DNA of 64,000 nt from Hyphomicrobiales bacterium (GTDB lineage Bacteria > Pseudomonadota > Alphaproteobacteria > Rhizobiales > JACESI01), in assembly GCA_013911885.1 (NCBI GenBank), contig JACESI010000003.1, forward strand, positions 248,001 to 312,000, read 5' to 3'. The position numbers and the translations under genes were made by a program. The notes beneath the pieces are model-generated. The model saw only the letters and a program-made list of their open reading frames with translations. It had not been told where the DNA came from and did no database searches. Below, piece by piece: positions 1 to 9,700 of the stretch (positions are counted from its first letter, which is position 1; the number at the start of each line of letters is the position of its first letter).

Positions 1-365
1 AGATGATCGACCGATACCATGAGGGCCTGGGATTTTTCCTGTGCTTTGGTAAGTGATTCGGATTGGCCAATTGCGGCCGCTGCCTGCAAAGCCTGAACCA
101 TCTGGGTGAGGTTATCCTTTGCTTTCTCAAGGGATGCAGGATCGCGATCATAAATAAAGGTCTCGATCGAAACGGCGGCCGCGTTCATGTCGGTCAGCGC
201 ATTGACGAGCTTCTTGTTGCTTTTCGTCGTTTCGGAAACGCCATAAAGGGAAAATGCACTGATCACCGCAATCAGCGTTGCAATGCCAACCAGCGTCAGG
301 GAAGACAGAGTTACGGTCGCTCGCATTGATTGGTTGCGTGCGAAATTGAATAGTTTGGCGGACAT
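1..365 (-). CDS. Methyl-accepting chemotaxis protein-like, N-terminal fragment
   Basis: This frame is open from an ATG at 365 to the left edge of the window, so only about the first 121 residues are visible. They start with a short basic segment (MSAKLFNFARN), then one hydrophobic helix at about residues 17-40 (LVGIATLIAVISAF), then a polar, helical, Ala- and Lys-rich stretch that would be periplasmic. This is the usual start of a chemoreceptor or other HAMP-type sensor. A GAGGAAAC Shine-Dalgarno lies just upstream of the ATG. The HAMP and signalling domains would lie outside the window, so the chemoreceptor call rests on the N-terminal architecture only. A sensor kinase remains possible. Confidence 0.55.
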   Translation of the reverse strand, partial: MSAKLFNFARNQSMRATVTLSSLTLVGIATLIAVISAFSLYGVSETTKSNKKLVNALTDMNAAAVSIETFIYDRDPASLEKAKDNLTQMVQALQAAAAIGQSESLTKAQEKSQALMVSVDH

Positions 366-600
366 TTAGTTTCCTCGCAAGGGTTCAGAAAGACTTTGCG
401 TTCCCGATCGAACAATCACCTTCAATCGTCGGGAAACGGCTCTGCAAAGCATTTATACTTATGGCTAAATTTTGGTGACCAAATCGTTACGATTGACCCC
501 GCAGCTTCGAAAAAGGCAAAGACTGAAGCAATTTCGAGCGGGTCTTCATAAACTCTGGTAAAAGACGAAAACACGCATTTGATCATCAGAGGCTTTCGAC

Positions 601-2085
601 GTGGGAAATATCGTTGCGATTGATCAGGGCACGACATCAACCCGCGCCCTTGTCTTCTCTGCAAAGATGGATGTTCTCAGCCTGTCGCAGCAGGAGTTGC
701 GGCAGTATTTCCCGAAACCCGGCTGGGTTGAGCACGACCCGGAAGAAATATGGCAAAGCGTCGTCGCTAATGTTCGCAGCGCAATCGAAAAGGCCGGGGT
801 AAAAGCACATCAGATCGCGGCACTTGGCATCACCAATCAGCGCGAGACCACAATTGTCTGGGACCGCGAAAGCGGCAAGCCGGTCCATCCCGCCATCGTC
901 TGGCAGGACCGCCGTACGACAGCCGCCTGCGCCCGCCTCCGCGCGGAAGGGTTGGAACACGCGATTACAGCAAAAACCGGGCTTTTGGCCGATCCCTATT
1001 TTTCCGCCACCAAGATTGCCTGGATCCTCGATCATGTGGAGGGCGCGCGGGCTGCGGCTTTGGCAGGGCGGCTTGCTTTCGGGACGATTGACAGTTTCCT
1101 GATCTGGCGGCTGACCGGCGGAAAAGTCCATGCCACCGACGCCACCAATGCTGCGCGCACGCTACTTTTCGATATTCACCGTCAGGATTGGGACGACGAT
1201 CTTCTTCGAGAGTTCGCTATTCCGCGCGCGCTTCTGCCGGAGGTCAAGGATTGTGCGGCGGATTTCGGGTTGGTCGAGCCGGAATTGTTTGGCGCTTCGA
1301 TCCCGATTGCCGGCGTCGCGGGTGATCAGCATGCCGCCATGCTGGGACAGGCCTGTTTCCAGCCGGGCATGATGAAGAGCACCTATGGCACCGGATGCTT
1401 TGCAATGCTCAACACGGGCGATCAGGCAATCCCCTCTCAGAACCGTCTTCTGACAACACTTGCCTACCGGCTCGAGGGCAAGCCGACCTATGCGCTTGAA
1501 GGCTCGATTTTCATAGCCGGCGCGGCGCTTCAGTGGTTGCGCGACGGCTTGAAAATCATCGAGAAGGCAAGCGACGCCGACAGCATGGCCGAAACCGCAG
1601 GGGATGGCGGGATCTATTTCGTGCCTGCCTTTGTCGGCCTCGGCGCGCCGCATTGGGATGCGCAGGCGCGTGGTGCAATCTTCGGCCTGAGCCGGGGGAC
1701 GAGCCGCGCCGACATTGTTCGCGCAGCACTGGAGGCGGTCTGTTTCCAGACCCATGATCTTCTCGATGCCATGCGCCGCGACATCAATACCCCTCTCAAT
1801 GCTGTTCTGCGCGTTGATGGGGGCATGGTCGCGAGCGACTGGACCATGCAATGTCTTGCTGATGTTCTGGATGTCCCCGTGGACAGGCCGAAGGTGCTTG
1901 AAACGACAGTACTCGGGGCCGCTTGGCTCGCCGGGTCCCATGTCGGCGTGTTTCCCGATCAGGCGGCCTTCGCAGCGCGGTGGCATTGTGAACGCCGCTT
2001 CGTTCCGAAACTTTCTGGCGAAATCCGCACCTCCCGCCTCTCCGGCTGGCAGGATGCTGTCCGGCGAACCCTTTCCAAGACCTAG
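601..2085 (+). CDS. glpK: Glycerol kinase
   Basis: FGGY-family kinase that phosphorylates glycerol with ATP to sn-glycerol 3-phosphate in the cytoplasm. The 494-residue product has the family's usual length. It opens with [16 protein letters not shown] (phosphate-binding loop 1), has the TNQRETT and WQDRRT blocks near residues 79-100, [10 protein letters not shown] near 240 and STYGTGCF near 260. The start is GTG at 601 with an AGAGG about eight bases upstream. No glpF, glpD or glpR is adjacent. The stop codon lies in a CTAG palindrome shared with the convergent MocR gene. Confidence 0.95.
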   Translation: MGNIVAIDQGTTSTRALVFSAKMDVLSLSQQELRQYFPKPGWVEHDPEEIWQSVVANVRSAIEKAGVKAHQIAALGITNQRETTIVWDRESGKPVHPAIVWQDRRTTAACARLRAEGLEHAITAKTGLLADPYFSATKIAWILDHVEGARAAALAGRLAFGTIDSFLIWRLTGGKVHATDATNAARTLLFDIHRQDWDDDLLREFAIPRALLPEVKDCAADFGLVEPELFGASIPIAGVAGDQHAAMLGQACFQPGMMKSTYGTGCFAMLNTGDQAIPSQNRLLTTLAYRLEGKPTYALEGSIFIAGAALQWLRDGLKIIEKASDADSMAETAGDGGIYFVPAFVGLGAPHWDAQARGAIFGLSRGTSRADIVRAALEAVCFQTHDLLDAMRRDINTPLNAVLRVDGGMVASDWTMQCLADVLDVPVDRPKVLETTVLGAAWLAGSHVGVFPDQAAFAARWHCERRFVPKLSGEIRTSRLSGWQDAVRRTLSKT

Positions 2086-3536
2086 GCGTGCGCGAACCGG
2101 GCAAGAAGCTCTGCCGCCGTTCTGGTGGTCGCGTCGTCCGCATTCGCAAATCCCAGAACAAGGCCCTCACGCGTGCCCGCCTGATCGAGGCTATAGGCCG
2201 AGAGTGTGTTTCCACCGAGACGCCGCGCCTGCAAAGTCTTGACAATGCCGCGCGCGTCGCTGCCTTCCGGCAAGGGCACGGTGAAGTGCAGTCCGGCGGC
2301 ACTGCCGAGCGGGGTGAGGCCGATGGCTTTGAGCGATGCGATCAAGGTCGCCCGCCTTTCGGCGTAAAGCGCCTGCGTTTTGCGGATGTGAAGCCCGAGA
2401 TGCCCTTCGCCGATAAAGTCGGCGGCAACCGACTGGATGAGTGTCGGTACGCCCCGATCGAGCGCTGCGCGCACCTGTGATGCGGCCTCGACCAGCGCCT
2501 GCGGGACAATCAGAAAGCCAAGCCGCAGGGAGGGACACAGCACCTTGCTCAGGGTGCCGACATAAAGAACCCGGTTTCCGTCGGGATCAAGCGAGGCAAG
2601 GGCCGGGAGCGGCGCCGTGTCATAACGGTATTCACCATCATAATCGTCTTCAATGATGAAGCCATCCACCCGCCGCACCCAATCGAGCACCGCCATCCGT
2701 CGCTCCAGGCTCATCGTGATCCCGAGTGGATATTGATGCGACGGGGCAATCAGCGCGAGGCGCGCTTCCGTGCCTGCTTCATCCCTTGCCGCGTTCCCGG
2801 TCGGAAGCGTCATTCCGCTTTCATCGACCGGGCGCGGCTTCAGCAATAGTCCGGCAAGCTTTAGCGTCAAGCGTGCGGAAACATAGCCCGGGTCTTCCAC
2901 CAGGATTGCAGTGCCCGGATCGCCAAGCAGAAAGGCCGCGGTTGATATCGCCCCTTGCGCGCCGGCGGTGATGATCACCTGCTCGTCATGGCAGACAACG
3001 CCACGGCTTGCACCAATATAAAGCGCGATTGCCTGGCGGAGTGCAGGAAGCCCTGCCGGATCGCCGTAATCGAGCGTGCTGTCAGGCAGAGCACGTGCCC
3101 AGCGCGCGGAAAGACTGCCCCAGATTTTGCGCGGAAAGGCATCAAGCGCCGGAACGCCCGGAGTTAACGGCAGAGCCGTGCCTTGCGGGCGGCGTGCGCC
3201 AAGGGCATGGGCTCGCCCGGACAGGGCCGCCCGCACAGTGGGTTCATCCATCGCATGTTCAACAATCGGAATGCGCGCATCAACATAGGTGCCGGATCCA
3301 TGTCGCCCCTTGATCAGGCCTTCCGCCATCAGCCGGTCGAGTGCCTGCACCACCGTGTTGCGGGAAAGGCTGAGGCTTTTGGCAAGCATACGGCTTGCAG
3401 GCAGTTTCTCGCCATGACGCACTTCGCCCGCAAGAATGGCCCTGCGGATTGCCCTTGCAAGGGCCACTTGACGCGGTGTCGTATCATCAGGCAGGCGCAA
3501 GCCAGCGAGAAAGGGAAGGGCAACACGGTTCGACAT
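2082..3536 (-). CDS. MocR/PdxR-type GntR regulator with aminotransferase-like domain
   Basis: Transcription factor of the MocR subfamily: an N-terminal GntR winged helix fused to a fold-type I aminotransferase domain that usually binds PLP. The winged helix is visible at about residues 15-80 ([20 protein letters not shown]). The aminotransferase part carries a PLP-lysine block ([17 protein letters not shown]). The start chosen is MSNRVALPF at 3536, because the helix-turn-helix domain begins shortly after it; the frame is open about 30 codons further up. The gene is divergent from an FMN-binding, pyridoxamine-oxidase-like gene, a typical MocR arrangement, which suggests control of B6-related or flavin-related metabolism. 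The effector is not determinable here. Confidence 0.85.
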   Translation of the reverse strand: MSNRVALPFLAGLRLPDDTTPRQVALARAIRRAILAGEVRHGEKLPASRMLAKSLSLSRNTVVQALDRLMAEGLIKGRHGSGTYVDARIPIVEHAMDEPTVRAALSGRAHALGARRPQGTALPLTPGVPALDAFPRKIWGSLSARWARALPDSTLDYGDPAGLPALRQAIALYIGASRGVVCHDEQVIITAGAQGAISTAAFLLGDPGTAILVEDPGYVSARLTLKLAGLLLKPRPVDESGMTLPTGNAARDEAGTEARLALIAPSHQYPLGITMSLERRMAVLDWVRRVDGFIIEDDYDGEYRYDTAPLPALASLDPDGNRVLYVGTLSKVLCPSLRLGFLIVPQALVEAASQVRAALDRGVPTLIQSVAADFIGEGHLGLHIRKTQALYAERRATLIASLKAIGLTPLGSAAGLHFTVPLPEGSDARGIVKTLQARRLGGNTLSAYSLDQAGTREGLVLGFANADDATTRTAAELLARFAHA

Positions 3537-3540
3537 GATG

Positions 3541-3581
3541 AAAGTGGTCCTTTTATTACTCGAATAATGGATCTTTTTATA
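3541..3581. promoter_or_regulatory. Candidate MocR operator (two direct repeats)
   Basis: Between the divergent MocR and FMN-protein genes lie two similar same-strand blocks. AAAGTGGTCCTTTTAT begins at 3541 and AATAATGGATCTTTTTAT begins near 3564, so the GG(T/A)-TC-TTTT cores are 23 bp apart. MocR regulators such as GabR and PdxR are known to bind direct repeats about two helical turns apart. From memory the first block also resembles the AAAGTGGWCTA motif described for actinobacterial PdxR. The match is by eye only. Confidence 0.4.
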
Positions 3582-3616
3582 GAGCCATTTTGTAGCTAAT
3601 TTCATTGCAAAACAAT

Positions 3617-3649
3617 CCGAAATCATGCCGAAATCATGCCGAAATCAGG
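3617..3649 (+). repeat. Three tandem copies of an 11-bp repeat upstream of the FMN-protein gene
   Basis: CCGAAATCATG occurs at 3617-3627 and again at 3628-3638, followed by CCGAAATCAGG at 3639-3649. The last copy runs into the AGGAAGGT ribosome-binding site of the gene starting at 3660. The first two copies each carry an ATG out of frame with the real start. Copy-number change would alter the leader and the number of upstream ATGs. Confidence 0.85.
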
Positions 3650-3659
3650 AAGGTAAAAA

Positions 3660-4361
3660 ATGCCGAAGAAACCTGCCGTCACCCGTTCCGGCGCCCCATC
3701 CGAGCGCACGCGCCTTCGCCGTCTGCATGAACGCGGCCAGTATGACCACGCGACTGTTGCGGCAATCCTGGACGCCCAGCCGCTATGCACATTCGCCTAT
3801 TGCCGCGATGGCAAGCCCTATGTGGTGCCGACCTTTCAATGGCGCGAGGGTGAGCATGTTTATTGGCACGGCTCGAGCGCCAGTCAGGCGCTGAAGACGA
3901 TTGCGGGAAAAGGGACCAGTAAAGGCCCGGTTGGCGCGGAGGTCTGCCTGAATGTGACCATTCTCGACGGTCTGGTCCTCGCCCGGTCGGGCTTCAACCA
4001 TTCAGCGAATTATCGCTCCGTCACGATTTACGGCATAGCGACAGTTCTTGAGGGCAAAGAAGAAAAGGCGAGAGCCCTCAAGGGTTTTGTCGATGCTCTG
4101 GTGCCAGGTCGCTGGGACAGTCTGCGCCCGATGACGGCACAGGAGATCAAGGCCACCACCGTGCTTACGATGCCGATCGACGAGGCATCCGCCAAAATCC
4201 GCACCGGCGGTCCGCATGATGACGAGGAGGATTATGCGCTGCCGATCTGGGCCGGTGTTCTGCCGATCGTGCAGAGATCCGGTGTCCTTGAGGCCGATCC
4301 GCGCAATGTTGCGGGCGTGCCGGTGCCCGATCACCTCAAGGATTTTGGTTTCATGCCCTGA
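3660..4361 (+). CDS. Pyridoxamine 5'-phosphate oxidase-related FMN-binding protein
   Basis: A 233-residue flavin-binding split-barrel protein of the kind called pyridoxamine-phosphate-oxidase-related or nitroimidazole-resistance (NimA-like). The N-terminal half has the family pattern: LDAQPLCTFAYCRDGKPYVVP followed by an HGSSASQALK block near residue 70, then a SVTIYGIATVLEG strand. The start at 3660 has a strong AGGAAGGT site five to six bases upstream. The gene is divergent from a MocR regulator, which probably controls it. The substrate is unknown; reduction of a nitro compound or binding of a B6 vitamer are both possible. Its stop is three bases from that of the convergent glk. Confidence 0.75.
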   Translation: MPKKPAVTRSGAPSERTRLRRLHERGQYDHATVAAILDAQPLCTFAYCRDGKPYVVPTFQWREGEHVYWHGSSASQALKTIAGKGTSKGPVGAEVCLNVTILDGLVLARSGFNHSANYRSVTIYGIATVLEGKEEKARALKGFVDALVPGRWDSLRPMTAQEIKATTVLTMPIDEASAKIRTGGPHDDEEDYALPIWAGVLPIVQRSGVLEADPRNVAGVPVPDHLKDFGFMP

Positions 4362-4364
4362 CGC

Positions 4365-5390
4365 CTATCGCGCCCAGCGCCTGCCGCGCAGTTCGACAGC
4401 GAATCGTGATGGTGTGCGGGCATAGGTGGCAAGGCCCTCGAGCGCCGGATTCGGGTGGGTGATGACCGACGTCGCCACCTTGCCGAGAAGATCGTCATGC
4501 GGTGCTTTTGCCTCGAAGGCCTCGCGGAACGATGCCTTCTGCAAAAGCGGCAATATGCGCGGCACGATGCCACCGCCGAGATAGACGCCGCCTTTGGCCA
4601 TGGTGAACATTGCCATGTCGCCGGCGAACCGGCCGAGATAGGAGCAGAAAAGCTCAAGCGTCTCGCGCGCGACGGACGAGCTGTTGTCGAGCGCCGCGCG
4701 GGTGACTTCCGCCGCCGTGGTCAGCACAGGCATTTCGTCGGCGAGCCGGCTCATCGCGCGGTAAAGCCTCAGAATGCCCGGCCCGCTCAGGAAGGTTTCG
4801 GCCGAAATTCGCCCATTGGTCGGCTCCATCACTCGCCAGATATCGAAATCAAGATCGGTGATCGGCCCGAAATTGATATGCCCGCCTTCGCCCGGCAGCG
4901 GTACCCATGTGTCACGCGCGAAAACGAGCGCGGCAGCGCCAAGACCGGTCCCCGGACCGACGACGAGTTTTGTCCCGTGCTGATTGATCGTGCCGTTGCC
5001 GATCTGCTCGAGATCGTTTTCTAGGAGTGCCGGGAGCGCAAGGGCAAGGGCCTCGAAATCGTTCAGAACGACGACGACCTCGAAGCCGAGTTCCTCGATC
5101 AACCGCATTGGCTCCACGGTCCAGGGACAATTGGTGAGGGAAAAGGAATCGCCCCGCACCGGACCGGCCACCGCAAGAAGCGCCGTTCGTGGCTGGATCG
5201 CGGTATGGTTGAGCGCCGTCATCTCGATTGCCTCTTTGAGACCATCGAAATTCCGGGTTTTGACAATCGGAAACCGACGGATATTTGCAAGCGCATCAGT
5301 CATCAGCGCAAAACGCGCATTGGTGCCGCCAATATCGCCGATCAGGGCCGGAAAAGGAAAGAAGTCCAATCGATCCGATACAGCTATCAT
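4365..5390 (-). CDS. glk: Glucokinase
   Basis: ATP-dependent glucokinase of the bacterial Glk type (341 aa), which converts glucose to glucose 6-phosphate. Family blocks are clear: ALIGDIGGTNARFAL near the N-terminus (phosphate 1), LNDFEALALALPAL near residue 110, VVGPGTGLGAA near 145 (phosphate 2) and PGEGGHINFGP near 165. The ATG at 5390 has GGAGAA about eight bases upstream. It is transcribed alone, convergent with the FMN-protein gene. Confidence 0.93.
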   Translation of the reverse strand: MIAVSDRLDFFPFPALIGDIGGTNARFALMTDALANIRRFPIVKTRNFDGLKEAIEMTALNHTAIQPRTALLAVAGPVRGDSFSLTNCPWTVEPMRLIEELGFEVVVVLNDFEALALALPALLENDLEQIGNGTINQHGTKLVVGPGTGLGAAALVFARDTWVPLPGEGGHINFGPITDLDFDIWRVMEPTNGRISAETFLSGPGILRLYRAMSRLADEMPVLTTAAEVTRAALDNSSSVARETLELFCSYLGRFAGDMAMFTMAKGGVYLGGGIVPRILPLLQKASFREAFEAKAPHDDLLGKVATSVITHPNPALEGLATYARTPSRFAVELRGRRWAR

Positions 5391-5535
5391 CGCGCATTCT
5401 CCGTAAAGGGAAACCGGTTTTCTTCAAAATCCGCCGTATGAAGGAACCGGGCAGGACCCCGGTGCGGTTTCAGGAAGGAAAAATGAATTGTATTAGTTTT
5501 AGAGTAAAAATAAATAGAATATTCGCGTGCAGCAT

Positions 5536-5570
5536 AAAAATTCCCCTTTGCTTGCATTCTTCAAGCGGGG
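5536..5570 (-). terminator. Probable intrinsic terminator of mutY
   Basis: On the minus strand downstream of mutY, CCCCGCTTG and CAAGCAAAGGGG can pair as CCCC/GGGG plus GCTTG/CAAGC with a small bulge. The hairpin is followed by AATTTTTA. It lies in an AT-rich gap between mutY and glk. Confidence 0.5.
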
Positions 5571-5602
5571 TTATGAAAGGTCGCTGCTGGCGCGAACGGA
5601 AT

Positions 5603-6700
5603 TCAGGCTTTGCGCTTTTTGGTAATGCCCGGCAGGGCGGCTTCGAGAACCTTTTTCATGACGGTCGGCAAGGCTTCGCTGTGAACCGCCTCTGCCGCCG
5701 ACCACCAGCAATCCTTGGCGGCCAGATGATCCTGCGGGAAGGTGCTTTTGACGACATCGATTTCGAGATTGAAGTGGGTAAAGCTGTGCCGGATCGTACC
5801 GCATTGCTGGCCCCATCCCGCGCGGTAGGGGGCCGCCGCAAAGGGCGCGCGCGGGTGCTCCTCGCTCCATGGCGTTCCGGGAACCTCCGTCATACCGCCA
5901 AGAAGACCGGTGTCCGGGCGTTTGCGCAGGAGCACCGCGCCATCGGCCCGAACCGCGACGAAAGCCCAGCCAAAGCGTGTCGGCTTCCGGCTTTTTCCCG
6001 CCTTGCGCGGATAGGTCTCAGGCGCGCCCCCGGCATGGGCAGCACAGGATGCACGCAAGACGCAAAGTGCACAGGCCGGCCGCTTCGGCGTGCAGATTGT
6101 TGCACCGAGATCCATCATCGCCTGTGCATAATCGCCCGCCCGCAAGGCTGGTGTCAGCGCCGCCGCCCGGCTTCTGATGGCGGTCTTCGCCGCCGGAAGC
6201 GGTTTATCGATTGCAAAAAGGCGCGAAATAACCCGCTCCACATTGCCGTCAACCACGGTCGCGGGCTGATCAAAGGCAATCGCGGCGATGGCGGCGGCCG
6301 TATATTCGCCGATACCGGGAAGCATTTTGAGGGCCTCCACCGTCTTGGGAAACGAGCCGTCATAATCGTTTGCAATCAGCTCGGCTGCCGCCTTCAGATT
6401 GCGGGCGCGTGAATAATAGCCAAGCCCGGCCCAGGCCTTGAGCACGTCTTCGCGATCCGCCGCCGCAAGCGCCTCGACGGTCGGCCATCGCGCGATGAAG
6501 GCCTCGAAATAGAATTTGACGGTCGCAACCGTGGTTTGCTGGAGCATGATTTCAGAGAGCCAGACGCGGTAAGGGTCCGGGACGATGCCGCGCGCCCGCG
6601 CATCGGGTGCGATCCGCCACGGCAGGTGCCGCGCGTGGCGATCGTACCAGGCGAGCAGAACGGCTGCCTGTGGTTCCGGCAGAGGGGGCGTTTTCGCCAT
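5603..6700 (-). CDS. mutY: A/G-specific adenine glycosylase
   Basis: Base-excision-repair glycosylase that removes adenine mispaired with 8-oxoguanine or guanine. The 365-residue product has a helix-hairpin-helix (MLPGIGEYTAAAI, about residues 125-138), the catalytic aspartate block VVDGNVERV just after it, and the four cysteines of a [4Fe-4S] cluster spaced C-x6-C-x2-C-x5-C at CTPKRPACALCVLRASC. A C-terminal NUDIX-like 8-oxoG recognition domain follows (about residues 235-360). Its start overlaps the smc stop by one base (TGATG), so the two genes are translationally coupled. Confidence 0.95.
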   Translation of the reverse strand: MAKTPPLPEPQAAVLLAWYDRHARHLPWRIAPDARARGIVPDPYRVWLSEIMLQQTTVATVKFYFEAFIARWPTVEALAAADREDVLKAWAGLGYYSRARNLKAAAELIANDYDGSFPKTVEALKMLPGIGEYTAAAIAAIAFDQPATVVDGNVERVISRLFAIDKPLPAAKTAIRSRAAALTPALRAGDYAQAMMDLGATICTPKRPACALCVLRASCAAHAGGAPETYPRKAGKSRKPTRFGWAFVAVRADGAVLLRKRPDTGLLGGMTEVPGTPWSEEHPRAPFAAAPYRAGWGQQCGTIRHSFTHFNLEIDVVKSTFPQDHLAAKDCWWSAAEAVHSEALPTVMKKVLEAALPGITKKRKA

Positions 6701-9700
6701 CAGCCCGCTTCGCGAAAGCTTTCTGCCGTTTCAAGATCAACCGATACAAGCTGGCTCACGCCGCGTTCGGCCATCGTCACACCGAACAGGCGACCCATGC
6801 GCGCCATCGTGATGGGGTTATGCGTGATCGTCAGGAAACGGGTGTCGGTGGTTTTGATCATATCGTCCAGAAGATTGCAGAAGCGCTCCACATTGGCATC
6901 ATCGAGCGGCGCGTCGACCTCGTCCAGAACGCAGATAGGCGCGGGATTGGTCAGAAATACGGCAAAGATCAGCGCCATTGCGGTGAGCGCCTGCTCGCCG
7001 CCGGAAAGCAGCGTCATGGTCTGGGGCTTCTTGCCCGGAGGATGCGCGAGAATATCAAGCCCTGCCTCCAGCGGATCGTCGGATTCGGTCAGTTGCAATT
7101 CAGCGGTGCCGCCTCCAAAAAGATGGCTGAAAAGCCGCTTGAAATGGCCATTCACTTCATCAAAGGCATGGAGCAGACGTTCGCGGCCTTCCCGGTTCAG
7201 ATTGGCGATTGCCACCCGCAACTGCCGCACGGCCTCGATCAGATCCTGACGCTCGGCGGCAAGCGCGTCGCGCTTCTCGATGAGTTCGTTCATCTCCTGA
7301 TCGGCGCGCAGGTTGACGCCGCCAAGCCGCTCGCGTTCACCCTTGAGCCGGTCGAGGCGGCTCTCCGTATCAGGGGTATCCGGCAGAGACTGGCCCGGTT
7401 TCAGTTCGGCCATGGCAGGCAGGGCAGCGGGCGAGCATTCCAGATTTTCAGCTATTTCTCTGGCAAGATCTTGCTTGCGGGTCCGGGTGCTTTCGAGACG
7501 CTCTTCTGCGCGTACACGCGATTCACGGATTTCCGAGAGCGCGTTGAGAGCAGCTCTCGCCGCCTCGTCAGCGAGACGCAGCGCTTTCTCGGCTTCAGCA
7601 AGCTGATCGGATGCGGCAGAACGAGCCTTTTCTGCGGCCTCGATCAGGGTGAAGAGTGCGGCCCGTTTGCGGGCAAAATCACCGGGGCTGTCCTGCAATT
7701 GCACACGTTCGGCCTCCGCCGCAGCGCGCCGCTCGGTCAGCACGGCGATCTGCTTTTTCGCGGCATCGCTTCGGGCGGTCCATCCGTCGCGTTCGCGGGC
7801 GATAGCCTCAAGTCGGCGTTCGCGGATTTCCGCTTCGCGCGCCAGAGTCTCGAATGCCGCCCGCGCCTCGGCAAGGGCGGCGCGGTCGGTTGCAAGGCGG
7901 ATCTGTTCGTTCTGTAGCCGCTGTGTCAGCGCATCACCGGAAGGAACTGCGGCAAGCTCCGCCTTCTGCTGTTCAAATTGGGCGCTGATTTTCTGCAATT
8001 CAGTCGCAAGCCTGTTCTGGCGCTCGCTGAGTGCGATTTTTCGTTCGTGCAGGCGGCTTGCCTCGTTTTCGATTCTGGCGAGTTGGTCGCGTGCCTTGGC
8101 CCGCTCGGTGAGCCTTGTCCGCACCACATCGCGGGCCAGTCGCTCGGCCTCAATTGCTGCCTGAAGCATCGCGCTTGCCGTCTCGAACTGGCGGCGTTTC
8201 GCCGTGATCTGGGCCTTTTTGCTATGGGTGGCCCCTTCAAGGTCGGCAAGCCGGTTTTTCTGTGCAAGCCGCTGGACAGCCGGTGTTTCAGCCTCTGCGG
8301 CAGCGACAAATCCGTCCCAGCGCCGAAGCGCGCCGTCGCGCGTGACAAGCCGCTGGCCGGGCTTTAATGCTCTGGCAAGACGTTCGAGATCTTCCGCGTC
8401 GACGACGCCGACTTGCAACAGTCTGCGGCGGACCTGATCCGGGGCTGCAACGAAACGCGACAGCGGTTCGGCACCGGCGGGAAGCGCCGGATCATCCGCA
8501 GGAATTGCCCCGCCGGCCCACCGCACGGGCGCCCTCGCATCGATCCCCGCATCGAGATCATCGCCAAGGGCGGCCCCGAGCGCCGCCTCATAACCCGGTT
8601 CGGCACTGACGGCGTCAATCAGCCGGGGCCAGTCGCGGTTACTGTCGAGATTAAGCACCCGCGCGAGCGTCTGCGCCTCGGTCTCTATCGCGTTCAGCTC
8701 TTTTTCAAGCATCGTGAGCGCCGCGCGGAGGGCGCTTTCATTGTCGCGCTGAGCAAGCGTTGCCTCTTCGCTTTGCGTGACGAGGGCCTCCGCCGCGCTG
8801 ACTTCTGCTTCAGCTTCATGCAGGGTCTTGCGGTGAGCATTCAGGAAAAGGTCCTGAGCGAGCCTGTCTTCGACATCGCGAAAATCCTGCGCGGCTTTGT
8901 CCGCTTCCGTCGAAAGGCGGGCGATCTGGCCTTCGCTCTGGCGCACGACATTGGCGAGAGCCGTGCGGCGGGCGTTGAGTTCGGCAATCTCGCGGGTGAC
9001 CGTATTATATGCCTCTTCGCTTGCTGCCTGTTCTGCCGCGGCGGCGTTTCGTTTCTCCTCGGCCATCAGGCGCGAGGAGCCGGCCTGTCCGCTTTCGGCG
9101 CAGAGCAAGGCCTCTTCTTCCGCAAGACGAGCGAAAATACCGTCATTTTCCGCAAGCAGCGCCATTTCGCGGGCGCTGTCCTGATCGAGCTGTTCGATCC
9201 GGGCGGTGAGTTCGGCAAGGCGTTGCCTCGCCTGTGCCTCGTCGCGCGCAAGCGAGCCCTGCTCGAGTTGCAGTCGTTGCAGGGCGGCACCGGCGGCGGC
9301 AGACTGATCGCGCAGGGCGGGCAGCGCGTTCGCGCTCACCGCCTGATCGCGGGCGGTTGCTGCCTGTAGTGTGGTTGCATCGGCGACGGCGGCGGTAAAG
9401 CTTGTAAAAGCCGTCTCCGCCGCACCAAGCGCTGCAATCGCTGCGTTCCAGCGCAGATAATAGAGTGTCGCTTCAAATTTCCTGATTTCGCCCGAAAGCG
9501 CGCGGTAACGGTTGGCCTGACGCGACTGACGTTTCAGGTTTTCAAGCTGGTGGTCGAGTTGCCCCAGAAAATCCTCGATCCGGTCGAGGTTCTGTTCCGT
9601 CGCCCTTAGCCGGAGTTCCGCTTCGTGGCGGCGGGTATGGAGGCCGGATATACCGGCCGCCTCTTCAAGGATCTGGCGGCGCTGCGCCGGTTTAGCCGAA

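Noticed and set aside
1162..1986. Long open frame antisense to glpK (274 codons)
   Set aside because: It mirrors the codon structure of a certain gene and shows no domain, signal or ribosome-binding site.
5285..6412. Long frame (375 codons) antisense to mutY
   Set aside because: It spans the mutY 3' end and the AT-rich gap, has no recognisable motif and conflicts with a well-supported gene.
6607..7917. Frame of 436 codons antisense to smc
   Set aside because: A GC-rich shadow of the coiled-coil coding sequence without family features.
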